Numbered from the stretch's first letter, positions 11,901 through 23,402 are shown. The stretch: DNA of 64,000 nt from Guillardia theta CCMP2712 (GCF_000315625.1 NW_005434591.1:221854-285853), one strand, 5' to 3'. Numbers and translations are program-made. Notes: generated by a model from the letters alone, not told the origin.

Positions 11901-13250
11901 CGATAACCACGTCCTTTGTCTCCTTGTCCGCAAAGAAACCAAGACCAAGAGACCTGATGGAATTTCCGTTCCTGCTCCTCCTCAACCTCACCTGCTTGAA
12001 CCCCATCGGCAGGCTATGGTCCTCTCTCTTACCTTCCCATCTCTGCTCCTCTCTCTTGTTCTCCAGCGTTCCGTGCTCCTTTCCCTTCTCTTGCCTCTTA
12101 TCTTCGCCTCCTTGCTTCCCGACTCCCCGCCTTTCCTCTCTCCTCATCTCCGCCTGCTCCTGCACCCTCTTGTTGTGCGCCTCCTCTGCTTCCTTCATCT
12201 TCCTCTCCAGCTCCTCTCGGATCAGTCGGAAATCGACATAGGCGTCGACAGGGAGCCGCTGCGGCATACCCTCCGTCCCTGGCTGGGGAGTTTTGAGCAA
12301 AACACTCACCGACTGCTCGTCCAAGAAGTAGCTAGCGAACGCATGGTATGCGATTCTGTGCGAGCTGTTGGACGACCTCAGCATGTGATAGATGGCGAGC
12401 TCGACCGTCTCCTCCGAGCTCAGGTTCAACTTCTGCGCCAAGTAAGGATAGCACGCGAGGCCATAGCGGAGCTCGTCGGGCGTTATGCTTCCCCGCCTCT
12501 TGCTGTCCAACAGCTGGAACGCCTTGCTAGCCTCCGCTGAGCTCAGTCTCGGCACTTCTGCCATGGAAGTGTGGGGCAGGGAGAGGCTCATGGACATCGG
12601 CTCTGCCTCCGACTGCCAGGAGAGTGGGGGAGGAGCAGTCAGGTACAAGGCAAGTGACCCATCACAGCAAACCTGCATGTTGAAGTCGTCCGCTTCCTCC
12701 TCCGACGACTCGTCCCCGAACTTGGAAAGGCTGTCGTCTCCCTCACTGTCGCTGAGGGACTCAAGGACTCCATCCCAGTCCTCTTTCCCGTAGCTTCCCT
12801 TCCTCACCAGAAGGGCGCGGAGTAAGCTCTGTAGCTTGCACGCTGCTGCTTTCTTCCTGAGCAGACCTCTCTGAAGGAGCGTTCGCTTCACGAAGGCAGA
12901 CAGCGGGGAACGTTTGAGCTCAGCTGCCAGCAGCTGATCTCGCAGGAGTTGAGCAGTATGGAGTTGGCGCTTAAGCTGCTGTAGCTTCTCCCGCCTATCA
13001 CCACAGTCACCGACAGGAAGAATACCGTTCACTCTTTCTCGCGCTCTCACCAAGTCCAGAACCTAGAATGGTAGATCTTCCGGCGTGCAAAACTTTGCAT
13101 CTGAATTGCTGCTGACGTTCTCATCTTTTCGAAGTCTTCTGTGCTGGTTGTTTCCATGATTCTTTCTAGCGGTTTCTTGCGCGAGTACGCGCTGGTTTCA
13201 GGAGCTGAGAAAGGAGCGTTGATGAAGTGGACATGGGTGTACGACCCCAT
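8911..13250 (-). CDS. multi-exon scaffold protein with IQ motif, degenerate EF-hand and two PDZ domains
   Basis: Exon 1 starts at ATG 13250 and ends in an IQ motif (AAIQMQSFARRKIYHSRF). An intron (about 13002-13053) leads in frame to REKLQQLKRQLH and a long exon down to about 11494. That exon has an IQ-like helix, an acidic segment, an EF-hand-like helix-loop-helix (LLDSKRRGSITPDE, where loop positions 3 and 5 are K and R, so calcium binding is doubtful), a charged coiled coil, and PDZ 1 (SLGLGFFADKETKDVVIDEL through VGDYIRKIDGQDV). The next exons (about 11435-10590, a small one near 10550-10510, then 10390-8911) carry Pro/Gln-rich linkers and PDZ 2 (VGISIQQQSYHDHEVFLVVG through VGDELVAIDNWSVEG). 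The stop TAA is at 8911-8913. Total is about 1,300 residues. Such combinations bind calmodulin and peptide C-termini at the membrane or cytoskeleton. The specific partner is unknown. Confidence 0.7.
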
Positions 13251-13369
13251 CTCTCATGCAACCTGCCATTCGCACGCTGGTCAGAACTGAATTAGCTAAT
13301 GGCAATCGTTTACATCTACAACTGCTACCTCTGCTACTAGGAGCATATCAAGACATGGCGCGTATCAAG

Positions 13370-13459
13370 ACACAGTCAGTTGCTCATCACATCTCTCAGA
13401 CACAGTCAGTTGCTCATCACATCTCTCAGACACAGTCAGTTGCTCATCACATCTCTCAC
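13370..13459. repeat. 30-bp tandem repeat, three copies
   Basis: The unit begins ACACAGTCAGTTGCTCATCA and is present at 13370-13399, 13400-13429 and 13430-13459. Only the last base of the third copy differs. It lies upstream of the IQ/PDZ gene start and is probably a minisatellite. Confidence 0.9.
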
Positions 13460-14139
13460 GCATCTCTTCCTCGTCATGCTCACTCTCCCTCCTCCTGCAT
13501 CCTCATGCCTCATCGCTGCCACTCCATGTCCACAATGAGTGATCCCTGGCGGCAGTCAAGGGAGGAGGCCCTGCCTCATCCTGCGGACGCTGGTCATCCT
13601 GCCCTAGAGGCACCTTGATCATTGTGCTTGCAAAGTATCCTGGATGAAAAGAATGTATCTTCTCTTCTTCTACCATCGTCTTCGAGCCCTCGCCTCCCCT
13701 CGCAGCATGTTCTCTCTCCTCCGTCCTATTGTTTTTGCAAATGTCCTTGTTAAAATCTCGAGTCGCTTTCAAACTTCTTGATCCTGTGCTTGTTCTCCTA
13801 TCACAACTTAACTCGGCCTCTCTCTCCTTGCTCTCGCCTTATCATGATGTTAGTGACCAACTCACGTGTTGAAACCTTGACCTCAGGGGCTCCCCAACAT
13901 ATCTTTACATTCGTTCCTCACGCTCTCTGAGCTGATAGTATCCTGATCCCTCCTGCTGCTATCAGGCTTCTTCTCGCACTCATTCTTTCCCGGCATGACA
14001 AGATTGGAACTGCTTCCTTTGGCAGCAGTTCAGCGCTTAGCGGCCATGACGCGGCTTGGCCAGGCATGATTTGACCGTTTTGAAGCCTCTCATCAGTTCA
14101 AGTCTGAACCTTTCCCGGGCACTAAGAACAATCAACAAA

Positions 14140-14410
14140 ACATGAACTTTTGGAGGGCCCGGGCCCGGGGGGGGGGGCTGGCCCGGCGGGGCCGGGGACC
14201 TACCCGGCGCGGCTGCTGCCGGCACTCAGTGACTGTAGGCACTGCACGAGTCGCAAACGATAATCGATGATCCGATGATCCGTTCAAGCAATCTGGTCCT
14301 CTCAAGTTCAACGGTTTCGGCCGCGTGACAGTGACGGCCGCGGATGCCCGGCCCTGCGGCGGGTCCGACTGCCCCGGCGGCTCAGGCCCGGGCCGAAACC
14401 GCCAGCCTGT
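14140..14410. repeat. GC-rich palindromic repeat element
   Basis: Contains GGGCCCGGGCCCGGGGG, CCCGGCGGGGCCGGGG and GGCTCAGGCCCGGGCC blocks flanked by AT-rich sequence. It belongs by composition and motif to the family seen near 22600, 35330, 40080, 50800 and 58700. No coding potential. Confidence 0.6.
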
Positions 14411-14649
14411 CACGACCCTTAGTCAAGTTGAATTTATTTCCCTTCGCTCTGAGATAATTGAAATGTTCGAAGCAAATTTGGTAGTTGCACTTTTGAATGG
14501 AAAATTACAAATATTGCACAGGTAATATTTGAAAATAACAAATAAGATTTCAAAGTACACAGGATGTCTCTTGACCCTTCGCTTTTCGGAGACCCAACAC
14601 GGGTCGTTGCCGGAGAATAGAATGCTCCTTATAGTACCGGTACTGCCTC

Positions 14650-14740
14650 GAATGAGATGTGGTAAAAATGGTACGTAGGGTGGTACATGGGAGAGGGGTA
14701 GGGTGCGGGTGGGCTGGCTGTTCAAAAAGCTAGGGGGGTT
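14650..14740 (+). promoter_or_regulatory. G-rich GGGGTAGGG tract
   Basis: Contains GTAGGGTGGTAC, GAGGGGTAGGGTGCGGGTGGG and GCTAGGGGGGTTG. The same words appear in the sense strand before the starts at 6670, 18509, 39712 and 55901. It may be a promoter element for the small gene downstream, about 400 bases away. Confidence 0.35.
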
Positions 14741-15119
14741 GACGAAGAGACACCAGCGACAGGTCAGCCATGCCGGAGGGTTGTGTGGATGTTCCAGCGG
14801 TCATGCACGTTGGAAGGATCAAAGGAGATGTTGCATAATGAACAATGAGAAGAGAGAATAGGAAGAATGTTGAGACATGTATATGGATCTGAAATGATGA
14901 AATGACAAGACGATGCATGCAAGGAAAGCCAGAGGTGATATCAAGGGGATCATTAGTAGAATTGGTAGGGCGAAAGATGATGAGTTTACTTGTCTTGAAA
15001 GTCACTGAATATTTCTTGTCTTGCTGTAATTTGTCTTCTATTTCGATCATTGTATTCAACCGTGATTTGATGTGTACTGTGACCGGCAAAGTGGTCAGAA
15101 TCTCACATATCTTTTCAGA

Positions 15120-15305
15120 ATGCGCACCATCCTCTACGGAAAGAAGGCTGCCAACCTCTACACCCAGGCGTTCGTTCAGAACACCCAGGCCCGTGCTCTC
15201 TACCAGGAGTCCGAGGACACCTACTACCGTGCCAACGATGCCGCCTCCTACGATGACTGGCGCCGCGCTCGCCACCAGTGGGACTACTTCTACAACCGCC
15301 ACTAA
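15120..15305 (+). CDS. 61-residue protein of unknown function with strong codon bias
   Basis: ATG 15120 to TAA 15303-15305. Almost every codon ends in C or G (TAC, AAC, GCC, CAG), far more uniformly than in any neighbour, which in eukaryotic algae usually marks very high expression. The protein begins MRTILYGKKAANLYTQAF and ends DDWRRARHQWDYFYNRH. It is rich in Tyr, Ala, Arg and Gln, predicted helical, without a membrane segment or obvious signal peptide. TTTTCAG directly before AATG looks like a 3' splice site, so a 5' exon (leader peptide or UTR) may lie upstream. I do not recognise the family. An organellar small subunit is one possibility but is a guess. Confidence 0.65.
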   Translation: MRTILYGKKAANLYTQAFVQNTQARALYQESEDTYYRANDAASYDDWRRARHQWDYFYNRH

Positions 15306-15628
15306 GCGTTGTAGCCTCGCAGCTTCACGGATTCTTTTCATGGTGCTCAAGTCGCCGGCAGATTGCCAAATGAGCGTCTAAAGCATTATTTACAGTAAAC
15401 AGTTGTACACAAAAAATGACGTGATGACATTCAGCCTCAGTCAGCACAACATGCATGAATCCGCCTCTATGTTGATTTCCTGTTCACGACCATCATGTGA
15501 AGTGATGATCACCTTCGCCTAGGTGAGATTCAGTACCCACACGATAGCCTGGGATCAACTCACATGATTCCTGTTCGCCCACAAGACCTTGCTCGAAGGA
15601 GATGCGGCAAGCAGAGATGTCAACTTGC
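15306..15628. other. intergenic, nothing recognised
   Basis: Short AT-balanced spacer between the small plus-strand gene and the minus-strand coiled-coil gene. It presumably holds both 3' ends. No RNA gene or repeat was seen. Confidence 0.5.
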
Positions 15629-18509
15629 TCACGTCATGCTTGACGTCAGCGCGGTTGTAGTCCAAGTCAGTCTTGGCTCGCATGGAGGGTTTCTGATTGG
15701 ACTTCCAACCGATCTGCCGTTCACATCAGTGAGGATCGGACGAGCACAGCTCACCATCTCCTCGTAGGGTTGAGACTGCAGCCTTCCTCGAGCCGTCTTC
15801 GACCCTGTGGTGTACGGCACTCGTAGAGGGATCACAGACTGCTCACTCCTGGGTGTCGTTGGCGTCCTGCTCGTGCCCTGCTGCTCTGCATGAGGGCCCG
15901 CAGGCCTTGACGTGTGAGCATCTCCCGGGACGAGCCCGAAAGCCTTGAGACTGGCAGGAGTGTCGCTGCTGGGTCTTCTGCTCTCCCTCGCTGAGTTTGG
16001 AGGCTCCGAGGACTCAGCGTCCTTGAGTTGTCGTACCCCCAGCATGCTTCCCATGCTCCCTGCGCCCTTGACGTCTCGCGCGTTGGCTTCCTCGGTAGCC
16101 ACCTTGACGGGAAAGTGCAGGCTGCCTAGAAAAGCTCGTCAAGGGGGTTTGCGAGGGAGGAGCGCCTACTATCGAAGGCCAGGATGGAGGGACTGAGCGA
16201 CAATGAGGACTTGGAGTGCATGGAAGAGTCCGAGCCGAAGGTCAAGTCGATGTCAAAAGCCACATCCTCCTGCCCATTCCGAATCTTGTGACCCTGGCAC
16301 GTCAAAGCAGGAGGGAAGGATACAGGAGCTCACCTTAGCTGACTCTTTCGAGGGATGCGCAGAGAGCTCAGACGGTCGCTCGTCGATCGAACTGAGCTCA
16401 AGAAAATCTTTTTCCCTCTGGAATCCCTGTGGGAGGTCAGCAGGTCACCGGCAGGGGTCAGACTATGGCTATCTCACCCTGTTCTGATGCAGCCTCTCTC
16501 TGCCTGCTCTGCCAAGACTGCGCGGGAAGAAGGCTCGTGAAGCAGGCTGAGCATCAAATTACAACCAGAGCCGCAAGAGAATTTAAACGGCGAGCACTTG
16601 AAAAACATTCGACGAAGTTGCGTAGCTTTGCGCGGCGGAAAGTGTTTTTTCCAAGGCATCAACGGCAGAGAATATCCTTTCAATCTTGTTCTGAATCACC
16701 AGTACATCAGCATGCTTATCCTGTAGACCATGTTCAATGCTGCAGCCTCGAGAGAAGACCATGATTTCGAACCTGTTTCATTCTGTTCCAGTGTGAATGA
16801 ATCTTGGACAGTTTCTCCTGGAACGTCTCCTCATATCTTTGATGCAAATCGTCCTGAAGATAAAATCATCTCAACTTGTTTCTTGAGGCGAGCTCAGGTC
16901 AGATCGGAATAGCACCAGTGCAACTTGCTTGGACGTTAGCTTTGATTTCAGGGCATCCACTTCATCCGTCAACCTGACAGAGTCTCAACTCGACTGCATA
17001 TACAAGTGGGTATCAATTACGCTCTTGTCCTCGCAGCCTTCGCAGTAAGATTTGAATAGCGATCTTCGTCAGTTCTAGTCGAAAGGACAAGCAAAAGATT
17101 CGGTCACCTCTTCGCCGCGATGGTGTGCCTGAGTGAATGTGTCAGAGCTTGAATCTTGAAAGGTGCATGTTCAGACATTCTTTCTCTCTTCTTCTCTCAA
17201 CAAATCCTCAAGCTCTTTCTCCCGCTTCAACAGCATGCTCTTTTCGGTCTGCCATGCGGAAGAGGCGTTCCGAAGCCTCCGAAGCTCGCCTTCGGTTTGT
17301 ATCAAGTTTTCAAAGGTCTGAATTTCTGCAGTCTTGGCTTTTGCCAGTTTTGATTCCAAGTCCCGGACTCGAATCTCTAGCTCTTCGTTTCTCTCGTTTG
17401 TCGCCCTCAACATGCTTTCGGATTCAGACAGTTGGTGTAGGAGGTGTTGTCGTGGAACAGGAATCTTTGAGACAGTCCCGAGCTCGTCGGCCGATATCGA
17501 AACATTTTCTACAAGGCAACATCATGACACGCTGAATAGATGAAGTCTTGAATCCTTTCTCACCTTTTGACTCCCATGAAAAATGAACTCTTGGAGAAAA
17601 TTCCTCGATAACTTCTTGAGTACGATGTTGACGTCCATCGCGGGGAGACTCGAAGATTGCTATCAGCAGGTGTGAGCGTCAAGCGACCTGTCATGTCGTT
17701 ACCATTGCGCTCGTAGGAGATCGATGGAGTGATCCGCCCTCTAGGAGTATCCAACCGATCACCCTGCTTCTCATCTCACAACGGTGCATGTAAATGATCA
17801 TCCAACATCGCACCTGGATCACCTGTCGGGGAGATGGCTCCGGGATGGAGGAAAGCGGACGGGGAGAAGAGTTGGTATAGTTGGAAGAAGGCGAGTATGG
17901 GACGGAAGCACCAGAAGCTCTGGAAACCAGATGATGACTTGTATCTGTGCTAGGTGGAGCCATGTCATTCCCCCCTGAGCGATTTGGAGCGAGGTCTCTC
18001 CTGGGAGCAAGGCTCCGTTTCTTGCTGTCGCTCATGCTGGGAGATGCCCTGCTCTTTTCCTGGCTCAACTCCCATTGTCGCAGCATTTCCTCCCGTTCTC
18101 TGATGCGCTCCTCTCGTTCTCTCAGCTTTTCTTCTCGAACCATGTCGTCCTTCGTCAAAGGCTGCTGGGACTTGTTTGCCCTCTCCTCTGATTTCCTTGC
18201 CGAAGACCTCGGAGCCTCACTGCTCATGGCGGCACTCTTGTGCTCATGTTCTTCTCCTCCTCTTCTGTTCTTGCTGAGAGGTTTCCCCTCCCCTCTCTGC
18301 ACATCACCCTGGTTTGCCTCCCGCGCAGCCTTGGACTCATCGGTTGCTCTACTCCTATCCAGCTTCTGTTTGCTGTCAGCTCTCGGCTCAGGTTTTCTAT
18401 CATGCACAGGGCTACTCTCAGCGCGATCCTCTCCTCTCCTCTCCCTCTCCTCCTTGCTTCGCTTCGGCTTTGTTCGGCGCCATTCCTCTTCTGCCCAGCG
18501 CGACAGCAT
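15629..18509 (-). CDS. multi-exon coiled-coil protein, function unknown
   Basis: Starts at ATG 18509 with a very charged N-terminus (MLSRWAEEEWRRTKPKRSKE), including an EEKLREREERIREREEMLR coil. Splices in consistent frame follow. The first long exon (to about 17822) continues at GDRLDTPRGRITPSISYERN. A 47-nt intron leads to IFESPRDGRQHRTQEVIEEF, then ENVSISADELGTVSKIPVPR, and a long coil (LRATNERNEELEIRVRDLE, 17413-17171). More short exons read DDLHQRYEETFQEKLSKIHS, DKHADVLVIQNKIERIFSAV, GFQREKDFLELSSIDERPSE, and GHKIRNGQEDVAFDIDLTFG, which runs on to a Ser/Pro-rich tail ending near 15629. About 800 residues. The pattern suits a centrosomal, basal-body or cytoskeletal linker. One junction near 17050-17170 is unresolved. 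Confidence 0.65.
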
Positions 18510-18889
18510 TTTGAACCGGCCTACCTCCGCTCCCTCCGGGATTGACCCCTACCCCCCCCTACAGGCATTTACAGAGTGCCCAAGCGTATTTTCACTTCAT
18601 GCAAGTTGCTACGAGTGCACAAGACGGGAGGGAGGGAGGGAGGGAGGGAGGGAGGGAGGGAGGGAGGGAGGGAGGGAGGGAGGGAGGGAGGGAGGGAGGG
18701 AGGGATATGGAGGAGGTTACAGCGTAAAAGGGATGGTACCTGTACCTTTTACTCGGCCATCTACACACGTGAGCCAGGCATCACTCAGTGGGCAGAGAGA
18801 AGTCCTGAGTGATGGAGCTGTGAACATGCAACGATGGATACCACTGGTGATCCAACATAACTTTACATCAAGGCATACTGGTAATTTGT
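18510..18889. promoter_or_regulatory. spacer with G-rich promoter tract and GGGA repeat
   Basis: In the sense of the minus-strand gene starting at 18509, GTAGGGGGGGGTAGGGGTCAA lies about 35-55 bases before the ATG (18541-18565 on this strand as its complement). A GGGA microsatellite follows further upstream. The remainder contains nothing recognisable. Confidence 0.45.
18626..18707. repeat. (GGGA)n microsatellite
   Basis: About 80 bases of near-perfect GGGA units. Arg-Glu-Gly-Gly frames read through it are artefacts of the repeat. Confidence 0.95.
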
Positions 18890-21618
18890 CTAGACTGTAC
18901 AATACCACGCGTCGCCCTGTTTCCCGGAAGCGCTAGATCTCTTAGACGAGCAAGCAGCACAACGTTCCTGGTGAACGGACATGGCGAGTCGAAACGACAG
19001 CAACCATGAGTAACAGTCTTGGAGGGTCTCACAGACAAAGCTGTAAGAGCGTCTCGACGTCCAGATGCTGAATTCTCTCGTCTTCATCTTCTCCCAGCCG
19101 AGGTTGTCAACCAAGATGTTCGTACCGGAAGATTCGATTGCAAGGATGCTGCACAACTTGAGATGTACCTCCGTGACGGCGTCATCATCAGCTGTTCTCG
19201 TGTAGACGAACGAGTCGTGATTGATCGAGCACTTGCGCAGCTGCAGAACGCCCAGAAGTCTTCTAGCTCTCTTCAAGAGGATACCTTCATGCACAGGGGC
19301 AGCCTCAGCGATGGACTTGTTGACTTCTGTCTGCTGGGACGTCAAACTTGATCCTTGAACCGAGTCAATCGAGTCGTTTGTGTCGTCGCAGCCGTCGTCA
19401 CTTTGCTTGCATTTGACGAGGTTCTTATCGTCGGCCTCTACGTCTGCCGTCTTGCAAGTGTCGCTCGTCTCCTTCAGCAGCGAGTGATCCCACGAGCTCA
19501 GCAACTTCGATAGATCCGGTTTGAATAAATTGCGGCCGCTTGATCGCCTGAATCTGTTGGGCTCGTCCGAGACAAGCTTCGGTTCCTCAGGACACTGCTT
19601 GTTTTCTCCGACTGAAACCCTATCCCCGTCGGATATAGACGAAGATTCGGAAGTGCTCAAAGCCGCTGAACTCGTACAGACTAGGGGCAGGTCGACTTTG
19701 TTGCTCATTTCAAGGTCGCTGTCCTCGGTCATGAGGTCGGGATCCTTGCAAGGGAGCTGCCGTCCTTCCTCTCGCGGGGTCTGCGACATCCAAGGCCTGC
19801 CCGCGCATCCTCTCGGGCTTGTTAAGAGCAAGGGAGACTGCAGCGGCAACCTGACGAAAGGTCGCTCAAGCGACGTCTGACTGCTGCTCGACCTTGAGCC
19901 TTTCAAGCTGAGGAAGGAGGATTTCCTCTCCGAGCGTATCAAGTCAAACTCCCAATCCTCTGAGCGCAGGCTCATGCTCGGCTTGCTTGGATTTTGAACA
20001 CGCTGTGAAAATCAGTGCGAGTCATGTCATGCAAATCACTACAGCAACATTACCAGTTTCGATTCCACGCTGAACAACCGATCTTCCATTGTATACAGCA
20101 TCGAATTCAAATGGTTGAATCTTGCGTCCACTTGGGAGAACTGTTTCGCTAGTCACAAGCAGCCCCATCAACAGGAAAGTCCAATCACCTCCTCGACTGA
20201 AGCCTCTGCATGCTTTTCTGGGTCTTCGTCCTTCAACACCTGCCCAGTCTCAGTCAGACACTTTGCATCGAAGTTTGTGTTGGGAGCAACATGATCATTC
20301 TCTGAACTTGTCTTGCTCCCTGAACGATCAGTCCAGCTGAGCTGCTGCTGAGTATGATTGTGCATCAAGTAGTCATAATCCGACACCACGAAGAGACATT
20401 CGTGAGAAGACTCAACGCTGATGTTATCGCTGATACTCGCGTTGTCACTGTGCACAGCGCTGCCTCCATTCTTCAGCAGAAAATTGTTTTCGATGAGGAA
20501 TTTCTCACACTTGGAACACAAGTGACTGTTTTCACAAATGTTTGGAACTGCTCTCAATTTCACTGTTCGTGCGAAGGAGACAAAGCGCAAGGTCGAGAGG
20601 GATTCTTCAAAATTATCTTTCGAAGGGGAAATGTGTCCAATAATAGATATGAAAGAATTTCGACTGAGAGAGTCTTTGAGAAGGAAGGTCAATTTTGAGG
20701 ATCGGTATGGTACATGATTGCTGCTCTCTGCCAAAGAGGTGATCACTTTCCCGAGGTTCAACAAGGATTTGTTGATGTGGTTTGCTTCATTCAGGCCATA
20801 GTTGTTGTTGAAACCTGTGATGGGGATCAGATGGAGAGGATGGTCGACATGGGGGCACCTGTCACTTTGCCTCGCTCACTGCCTGCAAGGTCTACGAGGG
20901 TCAAACGAGAGTAGTTTCTTCTCAGGTACATATGCTTGTCCTCCTCGATGCAGATGTGAAAGAATATGACGAGATGTGAACGACTGGACCTTGAGTTCAC
21001 ATTGTTAGAGTCACTATGCCTCAGTCGGAATGCCCGTCGAATCAGCTTCTTCGCATGCTCGTATGCTGACAAAGCGACTTCGTTAGCTCCTTCCACTACC
21101 ACTCCCTTGTCGGGACTTTCCGAGACGCTGAGTGCGACATTTCTGTTTGTCAAGTCATACACCTTCTCGTTGTAGACTTCCAGAAAAGAAGCAGACACGA
21201 GAACTCGCTTTGACGCGTTCTCGCTAGAAGAGGCTTGTTCGAACACGTTTTTGATCACTCGCAAGCAAAGGCCATCTTCGCACGATGCCTCCCCTGGTTT
21301 GCCGACCATAGTGTAAGTCTTTCCGCTTGCAGTGGGTCCATAGGCGAGGATTGTGGCATTCATTCCCGTGAGAGCTTTCTCACTTACTTCCTTGCCGGTC
21401 TGTTCAAACACATCGATCTGAGACGCTTCTTCCGACAAGACTCCGTCGAATTCAAAGGCAACGCTGACATGCCTTTCGTCCTCAGCATGCGACATGCATT
21501 CATCTGAAAGGGATAACGAGATGCTCCTGCGGGAATCAATCTTGATGCTGTAGAAAGTATCCTCCTCCAGTGACACTCTTGGACGGACTCTGATGAAGAC
21601 TCGCGCTCTGTTTTCCAT
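18890..21618 (-). CDS. kinesin motor protein with C-terminal PH-like domain
   Basis: Starts at ATG 21618 (MENRARVFIRVRPR). The N-terminal motor is complete: P-loop GPTASGKT (the usual GQTGAGKT is altered), switch I NVNSRSSRSH, switch II LVDLAGSER, then after an intron near 20827 GLNEANHINKSLLNLGKVI and VPYRSSKLTFLLKDSL. A linker with CSKCEKFLIENN follows, then a short coiled exon (FSQVDARFNHLNSMLYTMED) and a Ser-rich tail. Near 19200-18960 there is a PH-like fold beginning HEGILLKRARRLLGVLQLRK, with a terminal helix containing the conserved Trp (DCYSWLLSFRLAM). It moves cargo along microtubules. A PH domain usually ties the cargo end to membrane phosphoinositides, as in kinesin-3, but no FHA domain is seen. 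About 860 residues in four exons. Motor call very safe, PH call good. Confidence 0.85.
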
Positions 21619-22964
21619 GGTGGACTAATTCCAATGAGCTTGATTCAAACAGACGCGAGGTTGCTCTCCATCATCATCATCTCTTCGAGAATCATCACAC
21701 AGAAGCCCTGTCGCTAATACGTCTCAAGTTGCTGATTCTGCATGTTGCCTCAGTCCAAACCAAGTCTAATCCCTGAATGCCTATCTTAGGACAAAAACTC
21801 AGTCAGGTGAAACGCTTCGAGACACATAAACACAAGCTCTTTCAGACAGTGACAAACATCTGTTCCATAGCTGAGTCTTCAACGACTTCACAAGCATCTC
21901 ATCTCACTTCTCTTGTTCCCTTCACCCCTCACGTGTGGTTCAAATCTAAGCGGTAGATGCGGATGCACTCGACTACACGAGGAAGGAAGGAGACGTCAAC
22001 TGGTTGGACTCATTCGACAGACAGCTGTTGTATCCGTTGCCGCATGACTTGTCGCCACGTTCAACGGTTTCATCTCCTCCCTCTCGCACCATGCCGCTTC
22101 TGTTACCTACCGCTCTTTTTCGTGCACTTCATGCCTCATGGAAGTGTATACCCCCCCAGAGAGACAAGGGGCGTCAACCCCCATGGATATGAGATAATCA
22201 CTCACCCACTCCTCACCATTTATTACCAGAATCTTAATATCTTTTGATGGTTTGTATACATAATTTAGCTTAACTTTAATACTGAAATGGTTCACCATTC
22301 CTTGACATGGCCAAGACTACTTGCATAGGCCCCCCACTTTGGTGTCCACAAATGGACGTTTGAGCCAGGGACGCATATTCAAAATGTATCAAAAATACAT
22401 GAAATCGTGATATGAGAATTTGAATTTTTTTCCATGCATGTTGCAGCCACCGGCCTGGCTCCGTCTGAATTCAGAGCAAATTTAAGTAAAACTTCAGTAC
22501 CAATTCTACGCAATTCACTGGCTTCCGGGGCCATAAGACCTCTAGTGCACAGCGGCAGCCTCTAGTGTTTCTCTCCGTTTATGCCCCGGCCGGGGCCGGG
22601 CCGGGTCTACCGCCCGGGGGGGACCGTACCGAGGCGGTGCCAGTGGTGCTGGGGACAACTGAAATGGTTGTCGGGAGAGGAATGGGCAGCAATGGGGTCA
22701 TAGGAAGAGAGGAGGAATGAAGGTTGAGAAAGTAGTGAGGAAACAGGGAAGATACCTTGAAACTAGCATTTGAGATTGATGGCTCGATGTATTGGAGAAG
22801 AAGTAGCAGACTATTGCAGATTGCCTAGTTCCCATTGACACTAGAGGATCATATTGTTGGGGTTGAAATGATACAGTCCACTCATTGTATCTGTGATAGT
22901 TTGAGTATCAACCACATCAATTTGATCGCAACAAGAGTATCTCCTTGCACCGCGGGACAAGCTC
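21619..22964. other. repeat-bearing intergenic region
   Basis: About 1.3 kb with no supported gene. 22560-22640 holds a GC-rich block (CCCCGGCCGGGGCCGGGCCGGG, split by TACC words). AT-rich arms lie on each side: GCTTAACTTTAATACTG at 22268-22284 and TTTAAGTAAAACTTCAGTACC at 22482-22502. They resemble the arms of the 50.7-51.3 kb element. The kinesin promoter must lie in the first part. No TATA-like word was obvious there. Confidence 0.5.
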
Positions 22965-23402
22965 ATGAGCCGACAAGGCGTACAAGAGTCGGTCAACTTC
23001 TTGCCTCGCATCCCCAAGACACCAAGAAAAGGAAAGTCAAGCGAAGATGACTCGAAGGACAAGCTGAATGATCCTGTATCAACAGGTCTTCTTGTTGTCT
23101 TCAAATTATTCTTGTGTTTTCTTACAGCGTGCAAGGCCTCGTCAGGGTGAAACAGTGCGGGTTGTGCGGCCTGGAGTTTGAAGAGCACAATCTTCCCGGA
23201 ATAGTTTCGTTTCAAGCGATTGCAAACTTGCGGAAGAAGTGAGTTATTTTTGCCTCCCTCCCATTATGTTGAGACATGGTCTTGATGCATGGATTTAATC
23301 TCCATGTTTTGCATTGGTGGAAAGGTTGTGAGTTTGGAGTGCAGATGGGGAGCTGGTATACCATCGACAGACGCAAGGCTTCGATCGGCATCGGCGCGGT
23401 AA
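22965..23402 (+). CDS. small zinc-binding protein candidate
   Basis: A coding-looking stretch reads LVRVKQCGLCGLEFEEHNLP and on to IANLRKK. A strong GTGAGT donor and an acceptor before 23345 then join it in frame to WGAGIPSTDARLRSASAR and a stop near 23402. The CxxC pair and the LPG...LR..WG layout suggest a small zinc-binding or nucleic-acid-binding module. Upstream, a Lys/Ser-rich frame (22965-23091, PRIPKTPRKGKSSEDDSK) ends at a good donor but is one base out of phase with the next exon. Either an exon is missing or the upstream piece is not real. Family not recognised. Confidence 0.35.

Larger units (their letters stand above)
13251..15119. other. long intergenic region with repeats
   Basis: No supported gene. 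It contains a three-copy 30-bp tandem repeat (13370-13459), a GC-rich GGGCCCGGG element (about 14140-14410) and a G-rich tract (14650-14740) before the small gene at 15120. Open frames on either strand here have no motif and follow composition. Confidence 0.55.

Noticed and set aside
13370-13459. CRISPR-like array
   Set aside because: Direct head-to-tail repeats without unique spacers, in a eukaryotic genome.
14160-14230. Possible structured RNA in the GGGCCCGGG block
   Set aside because: Self-complementarity is expected from its composition, and no tRNA or rRNA features are seen.
18542-18936. Plus-strand frames with Arg-Glu-Gly-Gly repeats
   Set aside because: Direct translation of the GGGA microsatellite between two minus-strand genes.
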